From positions 682,001 through 746,000 of the forward strand of contig NZ_JBHMEZ010000012.1 in NCBI RefSeq assembly GCF_042427615.1: 64,000 bases of DNA. Direction: 5' to 3'. Of this stretch, positions 54,181 through 63,100 are shown piece by piece. Numbering within the stretch: the stretch's first letter is position 1; each line of letters opens with the position of its first letter. A model generated the notes under the pieces. It did no database searches. It was not told the origin of the DNA and saw nothing but the letters and a program-made list of their open reading frames with translations. The stretch comes from Formosa undariae. Its GTDB lineage: Bacteria > Bacteroidota > Bacteroidia > Flavobacteriales > Flavobacteriaceae. Position numbers and translations under genes: made by a program.

Positions 54181-55803
54181 TTAATTATATCCAGGATTTT
54201 GTTCCATCGGTATTGAATTTGCATCGATTGCTTCTTGAGGGATCGGTAATAAAGTATGTCTCTCGTCTCCATTTGGTGCTCCAACTTTATTATATAGTTG
54301 GAATCTCTCATACCATTTTCCTAATCTCACTAACGTATATTTTCTATGCTCTTCAGAATACAATTCTCTAGAACGCTCATCTAGAATAAAATCAATATCT
54401 ACATCTGCTCCTGTTATTAAACTAGCATTTGCTCTAGATCTTAATGCATTAATAGATGCTGCTGCGCCAGCTAAATCCCCTGTTTTCATTTGCGCTTCTG
54501 CTAAAATTAAATACGTTTCTCCTAATCGAAGATAAACTTGATCATTATTGCTTTCAGAACCAGCTTCGTCTAATGGGTTAAAATAATCCCATTTTCTCGT
54601 ACTCGGCCAATAGTTATTTTGTTCAACTTCATCTTTACCTCTCCAATCGAAAAATATAGTATCTCCAATAGCGCGTCCAGATGGTATTTTCTTTGGATTA
54701 TTTAAAACTTCATAATCTCTCCATGCGAAACGTCCACCTCTATCATCTGAAGACTCATATAATTCTAAGGCATATCTCGTTGGACTAACACGTTCTAAGC
54801 CTCTTCCTCCATTTTCTGCATCCAAAATAATAGTACCCGAAACTCCGTCGACTACAATATCTTGAGATCTTCCTCTGTGCCAACGTCTCATAATATTTCT
54901 ACCACCACCAATAACTTCTAATTCGTGTTGCATTACCCAAAGTGCTTCTGTATTACCTTCGGATTTATTTGAGTTTCCATCGATAAACATGTCTGTAAAG
55001 GGTGTACCTGGCTCACCTGCTTTAACTCCGTATCTAGAAGTTATTAAGCTAAATGGACCATTATCTATCAAGTCTTTTGCCTTAGCCAAAGCATCTTCGT
55101 CTCTCCCCATTGCTAAATACAATTCTGCTAAATAATGAGTCGCAACACCTTTTACAACTTTACCTCCATCGTTTTGTGTTTCTGGTAAATATGCTTCTGC
55201 AAATAATAAATCTGCTTCCATAACTTCTCTAATTTCTGCTACAGGAGTTCTTTCCCAACCTGTAATAATATTAGCTCCACTTGATTCTTCAAGGTGTAAT
55301 GGTACATCTCCGAACAGATAAGTAAGGTGTCTATAACCCCAAGCTCTAAATAATCGCGCTTCTGCTACTATGGCATTCTTTTCAGCTTCGGTCCAATCAA
55401 TACTAGGGTTTTCGGCTCTATCTATTATTGTATTCGTTGCATTGTTTAATTCATACAACCATTGCATAAGGCGACGAGGCTCATTAGATATAGGTGTATT
55501 CCTATCGTTAAGTTCGTTACCTCCTCTAGCCCAGCCAGAGCGTTCGTTACCAAACATATTATCTGTCCCTGTTACAGCAGGATCTATCAATAAATCGTTT
55601 GTACTGTTATAATTATCTCCTCCTCTTTCTCTTCTAAAATGAGTATATAAACCATTTAACCCAACTTCGAAACCAGACTTAGATTCGAATAAATTATTCG
55701 CTGTTATATCGGTACGAGGATCTTCTACTAAGTAATCATCCGAACAGCTTATAAATGCCGTAACAAAGATTAGCAGTAGTAAACTATATTTTTGTGCTTT
55801 CAT
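54181..55803 (-). CDS. SusD/RagB-family outer-membrane lipoprotein (cluster B)
   Basis: A 540-residue lipoprotein (lipobox AFISC, Cys 20). SusD features: EDPRTDITANNLFESKSGFEVG, ARLFRAWGYRHLTYLFGDVPLHL, RLGETYLILAEAQMKTGD, INALRSRANASL, DFILDERSRELYSEEHRKYTLVRLGKWYERF and the ending QEAIDANSIPMEQNPGYN. It should bind the sulfated oligosaccharide at the outer membrane as lid of the cluster B SusC, 30 bases upstream. Only weakly like the cluster A SusD beyond family motifs, which suggests different oligosaccharide ligands. Confidence 0.95.
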   Translation of the reverse strand: MKAQKYSLLLLIFVTAFISCSDDYLVEDPRTDITANNLFESKSGFEVGLNGLYTHFRRERGGDNYNSTNDLLIDPAVTGTDNMFGNERSGWARGGNELNDRNTPISNEPRRLMQWLYELNNATNTIIDRAENPSIDWTEAEKNAIVAEARLFRAWGYRHLTYLFGDVPLHLEESSGANIITGWERTPVAEIREVMEADLLFAEAYLPETQNDGGKVVKGVATHYLAELYLAMGRDEDALAKAKDLIDNGPFSLITSRYGVKAGEPGTPFTDMFIDGNSNKSEGNTEALWVMQHELEVIGGGRNIMRRWHRGRSQDIVVDGVSGTIILDAENGGRGLERVSPTRYALELYESSDDRGGRFAWRDYEVLNNPKKIPSGRAIGDTIFFDWRGKDEVEQNNYWPSTRKWDYFNPLDEAGSESNNDQVYLRLGETYLILAEAQMKTGDLAGAAASINALRSRANASLITGADVDIDFILDERSRELYSEEHRKYTLVRLGKWYERFQLYNKVGAPNGDERHTLLPIPQEAIDANSIPMEQNPGYN

Positions 55804-55833
55804 ATTTTTAAATTTATTTTTTTCTGGTTAGAT

Positions 55834-58794
55834 CTAAAAGTTAACTGTAAAACCTAGCGTATATGTTTTTTGTAACGGCACATCGCGTGTTCCTGATAAC
55901 TCAGGATCTAATCCACCATAATTTGTGAATGTGAATAAGTTACGCCCAGCTAGATATATTTTAAATTTATCTATACCAATTTTATCAAGTACATCTTGGT
56001 CTAAATCGTAAGAGACAGTAATATCTTTAATTCTCCAGTAATCGCCACTTTCATAAAAATTAACGCCATATGTATTCGCATTTTCATCATTTGCGTAGTA
56101 GTTATTTGTTGGGTTTTCTGGTGTCCACCAATCTTTTAAAGTTGTATTTCTTCTTACTTCAGTCCATACATCATCACTCTTTAAACCATTTTGTTTAACG
56201 TGTCCAAATGCACCTTGAGACATAACATATAATCCGAATCCTTTATATTTCATATCTATACTAAAAGAAGCTACCGTTTTAGGATCTCTTTGCCCAATAA
56301 TAACTCTATCAGAATCCGTGTTTAAAACACCATCCGCTTCATCTGGAACTCCGTCTCCATTAGTGTCTACTGTTAATTGGTCTTTAATTTTAGCATAACC
56401 TGGCTCTGCATTTGGCTGATGAGAATTAGCGATATCATCACTTTCTTGCCATACACCATCGTATTCAAGAGCATAGTATACGCTAATTGGTTGCCCAATA
56501 AACCATCCATTACCAACATCGTCTAATGTTTCAGAGCCATTAATGTTTAATATTTCATTTCTGTTAAATGCAATATTTCCATCTAAATTCAGACTAAAAT
56601 CTTTTGTCCCTATAGCTTGACCTCCTAAAGCAAATTCTAATCCTTCATTTCGAACGCTACCAATATTTGTGCTAATCTCTGTGGCACCATGAAAAGGAGA
56701 GATTAATTGATCTGCTAACAAATCATTAGTTGTTGCTCTATACAGGTCTACACTACCTCTAATTCTATTATTAAGTAAAGCATAGTCTAATCCAAAATTT
56801 ACAGCAACTGAAGTTTCCCAAGTCAAAGAAGAATTACCCAATTCATTTTCAGGAATATAACCTGGCAACTGCACACCATCGCTAGTGACATAAGAACGTT
56901 CATTTAAGAATGTTAAAGATTCATATGGGTCTATCGCTTGGTTTCCATTTTCACCATAAGATGCTCTTAATTTTAACGTACTTAATATAGATTCTTCCAT
57001 GAATTTTTCATTATGGATGTTCCAAGCCGAACCTACAGAAAAGAAACTTACATACTTATTATTATCTCCAAATGCAGAATAACCATCTCTTCTTCCTGTT
57101 AATGTTAGCATATACCTATCGTCATAACCATAGTTAATACGCAACATTGAAGAAAGCGTAGTTCTTTTATCGTATTGATATCCTGGCTCTATAAGTCTAG
57201 CGACATTGGCTTGTCTCCATGTAAGGGCTTCTGTTGGGAAACCACTAGAGTCTAAGTCTTGATTATCTGTAACATCATTTTGGTAACTATATAACCCTGT
57301 TACGAAAAGATTACTCTTTCCAAATTCTTTTTTATAATTAAGAATATTCTCGATAAGAACATTAGATCTAAAATCGTTAATAACACTAGCATCACCTTGT
57401 CTAGTAATTCCTCTAACCGTATTTAATCCCCAAAAACTTTCTTGTCTCGTATTTGTGACCTCAACTCCCGTATTTAATCTATAAGATAATCCTGGGATAA
57501 AGCCCAAATCAAAATCGAGATAAAGGTTAGAAATTACCTTGTATCTTTTATCCTCGTTTTGAGCTAAGGTGTTTTCTAGTGGATTAGTAAATGACACATC
57601 TTCTGTCCAAGGATAAAGGGTAAGATCTCCATTTTCGTCATGACTTTTTGTTAAAGGATTCATATAATAGGATTCACTAAAAGAAGGTCCTAATCCGCTC
57701 TGATCTGTGAAACTCAACTGTGTATTTGTTCCTACTTTAAGCCATTTAGTAACGTTAGCATCTAAATTAAATCTAAGTGTTGAACGTTCATAATTATCAT
57801 TTACGCGTATCCCTTCAACATCCAAATAACTACCAGAAATATAGTATTTAAAATCGTCTGAACCTCCTGAAGCGGATAAGTTATGCTGTATTGTTTGTCC
57901 CTGTCTTAAAGACAAATCGAGCCAATCTACACCTTCACCACTATCATATATACTTTGTTCAGAATCTGTAATCGAAGACGGATCTCTAGTTAATTTAAAG
58001 TCGTAAAACTCTGATGCAGATAAGACATTTGGTAAATTTGTTGGTCTTAAAACACCGTAATATCCATCGTATGTTAGTTTTACTTTTCCCTGTTTACCTT
58101 TTTTAGATGTTATTAAAATAACCCCATTAGATCCTCTAGATCCGTAAATAGCGGTTGCAGAAACATCTTTTAAAACCTCCATAGATAAAATATCTGTAGG
58201 AGTGATGTCTGATAAACTTCCACTATATGGAATACCATCTAAAACTATTAATGGAGTTGTACTTGCCTTTAATGAGTTTCTTCCTCTAATAACTATTGAG
58301 ACATCACTTCCAGACGCACTACTTCCTTGGTTAGTAACGACTACCCCGGGAATCCCTCCTTGTAAAGCTTGTGCTACGTTAGTATTTGGAACTATTTCTA
58401 GTCTTTCTTCTGCAAGCGAAGCAACTGATCCTGTTATATCACTTTTCTTTTGTGTACCATATCCAACAATGACAACCTCATCTAGTTCTGCATTATCGCT
58501 TTGCATGTTCACTGCATAATTATTCGAATTTCCTACAACTATATGTTTAGGTTTAAAACCTATATAAGTAAAAATTAAAGTTTGTCCTATATCTGCAGAT
58601 ATCGTATAATTACCATCAAAATCGGTTACGGTACCTTTCTGAGTACCTTCAATGACAACATTTACTCCCGGTAAAGGTATATTGGCGTCATCGGTAACTA
58701 TTCCATTTATTTTTTTGTTTTGAGCAAAGCTAATAGCGCTAAACAGAACAAAAAACAGACATGTTAGTTTAAATAATAATAGTTTTTTCTTCAT
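55834..58794 (-). CDS. SusC/RagA-family TonB-dependent transporter (cluster B)
   Basis: A 986-residue outer-membrane channel: signal ending SAISFAQ, carboxypeptidase-regulatory-like domain (GIVTDDANIPLPGVNVVIEGT), TonB-box region LDEVVIVGYGTQKKSDITGSV, plug (RGRNSLKASTTPLIVLDG, ATAIYGSRGSNGVILITSKKG) and barrel ending KTYTLGFTVNF. It imports oligosaccharides with the next gene's SusD. The gene starts 16 bases after the GH88 stop, so the first promoter of cluster B must lie before GH88. No sigma-factor-type N-terminal extension, consistent with HTCS control. Confidence 0.95.
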   Translation of the reverse strand: MKKKLLLFKLTCLFFVLFSAISFAQNKKINGIVTDDANIPLPGVNVVIEGTQKGTVTDFDGNYTISADIGQTLIFTYIGFKPKHIVVGNSNNYAVNMQSDNAELDEVVIVGYGTQKKSDITGSVASLAEERLEIVPNTNVAQALQGGIPGVVVTNQGSSASGSDVSIVIRGRNSLKASTTPLIVLDGIPYSGSLSDITPTDILSMEVLKDVSATAIYGSRGSNGVILITSKKGKQGKVKLTYDGYYGVLRPTNLPNVLSASEFYDFKLTRDPSSITDSEQSIYDSGEGVDWLDLSLRQGQTIQHNLSASGGSDDFKYYISGSYLDVEGIRVNDNYERSTLRFNLDANVTKWLKVGTNTQLSFTDQSGLGPSFSESYYMNPLTKSHDENGDLTLYPWTEDVSFTNPLENTLAQNEDKRYKVISNLYLDFDLGFIPGLSYRLNTGVEVTNTRQESFWGLNTVRGITRQGDASVINDFRSNVLIENILNYKKEFGKSNLFVTGLYSYQNDVTDNQDLDSSGFPTEALTWRQANVARLIEPGYQYDKRTTLSSMLRINYGYDDRYMLTLTGRRDGYSAFGDNNKYVSFFSVGSAWNIHNEKFMEESILSTLKLRASYGENGNQAIDPYESLTFLNERSYVTSDGVQLPGYIPENELGNSSLTWETSVAVNFGLDYALLNNRIRGSVDLYRATTNDLLADQLISPFHGATEISTNIGSVRNEGLEFALGGQAIGTKDFSLNLDGNIAFNRNEILNINGSETLDDVGNGWFIGQPISVYYALEYDGVWQESDDIANSHQPNAEPGYAKIKDQLTVDTNGDGVPDEADGVLNTDSDRVIIGQRDPKTVASFSIDMKYKGFGLYVMSQGAFGHVKQNGLKSDDVWTEVRRNTTLKDWWTPENPTNNYYANDENANTYGVNFYESGDYWRIKDITVSYDLDQDVLDKIGIDKFKIYLAGRNLFTFTNYGGLDPELSGTRDVPLQKTYTLGFTVNF

Positions 58795-58810
58795 AAATTC
58801 TAAGTTTTAG

Positions 58811-60007
58811 TTAATTGTTAATCTCCTTTTTTCTTGACAATGCTTCTAGGTAATAATAATCTGCATATATCAATGGTACATCTATCTCGGAATCCTTAGG
58901 TTTCGATCCCGTTGAATGCTTTAATAAAAACCCTTTATTAGTGCCTATTTCACTAAAATATTTTTTTGAAGACAATGAAGTAATTATTTTATTAGCAACA
59001 TCTATATATACTTCTTCTTCGGTTTCTGTAAAAGTGCTTAACTCAAGTAAAGCTGAAGCAATAACAGCCGAGGCCGAAGCATCTCGTGGTTCTGAATTAA
59101 AATCTTTTAAATCGAAATCCCACAGAGGCACAAAATCTTCTGGTAATTTTTCAATGTTTAAAATATAATTAGCAACATGCTCTGCTTGCTTTAAAAATAC
59201 AGGATCTTTAGTTTCTCTATAAATCATTGTATATCCATAAAGTGCCCATGCCTGCCCGCGTGCCCATGACGATTCATCTGCATAACCTTGATGCGTATTT
59301 TTGGAAATAACTTCGCCTGTTTCTGGATTGTAACCAACAACATGGTAGGAACTATAATCATTTCTAAAATGATTTTTCATGGTGGTTTTAGCATGTGTAA
59401 CAGCTATATTATAAAACACCGGATCTCCTGTTTCTTTAGATGCCCAAAACAACAATTCGAGATTCATTAAATTATCAATAATTACAGGGAATTCCCATTT
59501 ATCTGTATTGTGGTCCCAAGAACGTATGCTACCTACTTTTGCATTGAATCTTGTAATTAGCGTTCTTGCCGATTGAACTAGCACCTTTTTGTAAGATTCA
59601 TTTTTAGTCATCTCATACCCTAGACCAAAACTCGGCATCATTTTAAAACCTAGATCATGATTTGAATCATTGAATTTTTCACTTTCTAATAAACTGGTAT
59701 AAAGTTCTGCTTTTTCCTTCCATTGGTCCTTTTCTGTTAAGCGGTACATATACCATAATACACCTGGATAAAAACCGCTTGTCCAATCGCGTTTACTCAC
59801 TAATTTAAGATTTCCTGATTTTGTTAAAGTTCTTGGAAAAAATAATTTACGAGGACCTAAATCGATAGTATCCTCTAAGGTTGGAAAATATTCTAATTGC
59901 TGAGATATCTTTTCAATCAGTTGATCTGAGTCATTACTCTTTTTTTGTTTTGAGTCGCAACCTGTGAGCAAAACAACACTTAAAAGTAGAATAGCAATTT
60001 GTTTCAT
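58811..60007 (-). CDS. GH88 unsaturated glucuronyl hydrolase, lipoprotein (cluster B)
   Basis: A 398-residue GH88 lipoprotein (lipobox LLTGC, Cys 17). The two family Asp are Asp118 in NHDLGFKMM and Asp178 in VIIDNLMNLELL, and RDWTSGFYPGVLWYM, ARGQAWALYGYT and RDASASAVIASALLEL are intact. It is a paralog of the enzyme at 17945-19141 (same length, same motifs, clearly diverged). It releases unsaturated uronates made by the cluster lyase. It is the first gene of the cluster B transcript and is divergent from the HTCS. Confidence 0.94.
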   Translation of the reverse strand: MKQIAILLLSVVLLTGCDSKQKKSNDSDQLIEKISQQLEYFPTLEDTIDLGPRKLFFPRTLTKSGNLKLVSKRDWTSGFYPGVLWYMYRLTEKDQWKEKAELYTSLLESEKFNDSNHDLGFKMMPSFGLGYEMTKNESYKKVLVQSARTLITRFNAKVGSIRSWDHNTDKWEFPVIIDNLMNLELLFWASKETGDPVFYNIAVTHAKTTMKNHFRNDYSSYHVVGYNPETGEVISKNTHQGYADESSWARGQAWALYGYTMIYRETKDPVFLKQAEHVANYILNIEKLPEDFVPLWDFDLKDFNSEPRDASASAVIASALLELSTFTETEEEVYIDVANKIITSLSSKKYFSEIGTNKGFLLKHSTGSKPKDSEIDVPLIYADYYYLEALSRKKEINN

Positions 60008-60199
60008 AAATTAGAATTTTAGATGATCAAAACTAATAAATGGTTTTTGCTATTATTAAGACTATTGTTCCTTATTACTATTAATTATGACTCATATGCT
60101 AACATATGTACCAGATTACAACATATGTACTATCTATTACTAAATGTGCACAAGGTCTTTGTATATATTATTTGTATTTTGGTTTTTTAAAACGACCTC
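60008..60199. promoter_or_regulatory. Divergent promoter region with direct repeats, likely HTCS target
   Basis: AACATATGTAC occurs at 60101-60111 and 60120-60130 (19-bp period), with a looser copy AAATGTGCAC at 60142-60151. AraC-type regulators bind direct repeats with about two helical turns between them, so this may be the binding site of the HTCS that controls GH88-susCD and itself. Confidence 0.45.
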
Positions 60200-63100
60200 A
60201 TGAGAGCATGTAATTTTTACATCATATTATTTAGTTTATCTACGATATTACTATCTGGTAATAACGATCCATATATTTCCATTTCAAAGGTAACCCCTGA
60301 TGGTGGTGTGGCATATTCTCAGGTCACATCTATAGTCGAAGACGATAAAGGTCTAATTTGGTTTAGCACAAATAACGGTGTGTTTTCGTATAATTCTATA
60401 GGAATAAAAAGGTATAGTCATTCACAAAATAATGAATCTACATTATCTACAAATAGGATAAATAAACTTTACAAAGATAATGCAGGCCATCTTTGGGTAG
60501 CTACAGAAAACGGCCTTTGCAGCTACAATGAAGAGTTGGATAATTTTAATAGACATACTATTAAAGATCAATACGAAAACAGTATTGGTAAAGATATCTC
60601 TTCACTACTACAAGATCAAGATAATACCTTTTGGTTTTCAGACGAGAATGGTTTCGGTACTATAAATCCAGATAAAAATCGTGCATTTTATAAAACTATT
60701 GATGCTAAAACAGATCGTGTTAGCTGTCTTAGCATTGATGATAATGGTACCATTTGGGTCTTTTATAATAATGGTGATATTTATTATTTAGCAAAGGGAT
60801 CTAATAGCTTTCAGTTTTTAACGATTGGAATGAAAAATCTGGTGAGATCCGTTTTAATTGATGATAATCATATCTGGATTGGTTATGTAGAAAAAGGATT
60901 ACTTTGTATTAACATGCTAAATGGTGAAATATTACACCATTTTAACTCAGATAATCAAGCTAAAGATTTAAAATTACCAAGTAATCAGGTTAGAAGTCTT
61001 TTAAAAGATGAAAAAAACAGAATATGGGTAGCCACATACCACGGTATTGCTTTAATAAATGATTTTAAAGTTACAGACCTTATTAATCAACAAGAATATG
61101 CAGATTTACCCAACCATTCTATTTGGTCTTTATATAAGGATTCTCAAAAAAACATCTGGATTGGTTCCTGGATGGGTGGTTTGGCTTTTCACAGTGACTA
61201 TAACAACTCATTTATTCGCTATAACCAATCGACTACCAAAGGAGATTTAAAAGGGAACATTATTAGTTGCTTCACAGAAACCCCAAATAAAAATGAAATT
61301 CTATTAAGCCTTGACGATGGTGGTTTGAGTAGCTTCAATTCTCTAACCAATACATTTCGTACAGTACCTGTTAGTTTTAATGGTAAAGTCATGGAAAACA
61401 TGAAATCTCTCGCATACGATAAAGATGAAACGTTATGGGTTGGGACATATGGAGAAGGGCTTTTATATAAAAAAAAGAATAAGACTAATTTTGAACGCCT
61501 AAATACCCCTTTCGCTACAGGATTTCAATTTTTGGATATATTAACCACTCATGATGGGATTTGGGTAAGTAATTACCCGTTAGGTGTATTTTTTTATGAT
61601 TTTAAATCGAAAGAAATTACTCCTTTTCAGCACACACCGCTAGATATAAATTCTATATCTAATAATAATGTACATCATATTATCGAGGATAAAAATGAAG
61701 ATATTTGGTTTGCCACAGAAAACGGTCTCAATCTATTAAAAAAAGGCACTTCGGAGTTTATCCATTACTTTCATAACAAAAACAACTCAAAAGGCAATTC
61801 CAACAATAGTGTGTATTGTATTCATGAAGATAGTGATGGATTTTTATGGCTAGGAACAAATGGTACCGGTCTATATAAATTTGACCCTACAACTGGTGAT
61901 TTTGAAAACTATACTACCAAAAATGGGTTATCTGGAAACGAAGTTTTTTCAATATTAGAAGACAGTAATAAAAACCTATGGTTAACCACCGAGAATGGCT
62001 TGTGTCAGTTTGATAAGCAAACTAATATTGCCCAATCTTACCTCACAAACAATAGCCTAGAAAATGACTTATTTTATCCAATTTCGGCATTAAAATCTCA
62101 AAATGATGATCTGTTTTTTGGTGGCTCAAATGGAATGATCCGTTTTTCTCCATCAAGAATTAAAAAAAACCCTAAGCTACCAAAAGCGACAATCACTAAA
62201 ATTCATGTCAATAACACAGAGCTTAGTTCACATAAAAATGAACCTTTAAAACTTCATCATACTCAAAATTTTATTGGTTTTCAGTTTACTTCAAACAACT
62301 ATATAAATCCTGAAAAAAACGTATTTAAATACAGACTTTTAGGCTTTAATGACCAATGGATAGAAACTGATTATAATGGAAAAGCCAATTTTACAAACAT
62401 ACCTCCTAACAACTATATACTAGAAGTTAAAACAGCTAACAACGATGGTGTTTGGAATGAAATCCCCACAAAAATAGCCATAAACATAACCCCTCCAATT
62501 TGGCAACGGTGGTATGCTTATTTAGCATATGGCATAGTAATTCTTTCGTCTGTCTATTTTTTTAGAAAACAAATTATAAATAGACAAAAGCTGAGGTCTG
62601 AAATTAAAATGGAAAAAATACATCGTGAGAATGAGGAGCAATTACACCAAATGAAGCTTCAGTTTTTCACAAATATTTCTCATGAATTTAGAACCCCATT
62701 AACGTTAATACAAGGTCCTGTAAATAGATTATTAAAAACACCATTAGACAATGAGCCGGCTAACAAGCAACTACTGCTAATTAAAAACAACACAGATAGA
62801 TTATTACGCTTAATTAATCAATTTCTAGATTTTAGGAGAGCGGATTCTGGAAAATTAAAACTTCTTCCAGTGAATGCAGATGTTGTCTCTTTCTGTAAAA
62901 ATGTATACTATTGCTTTGAAGAATATGCCATCCAAAATGGGTTCCACTTTCAATTTATATCGGATAATCCAAATTTAGAAATAGATTTTGACACCGATAA
63001 ATTAGATAAAGTTTTGGTAAACCTGCTCTCTAATGCTTTTAAATACGCTCCAAATAATGGTACTATTACAGTATCTATCAAAAATAACGACAAGCCTATT

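Noticed and set aside
33780..60007. Naming the cluster as an ulvan, chondroitin or heparin PUL
   Set aside because: No rhamnosidase, GH105 or other diagnostic enzyme is present, and the lyase family is uncertain; several targets fit equally.
60101..60151. CRISPR or tandem-repeat array
   Set aside because: Only two or three short copies in a promoter region, with no unique spacers of constant length.
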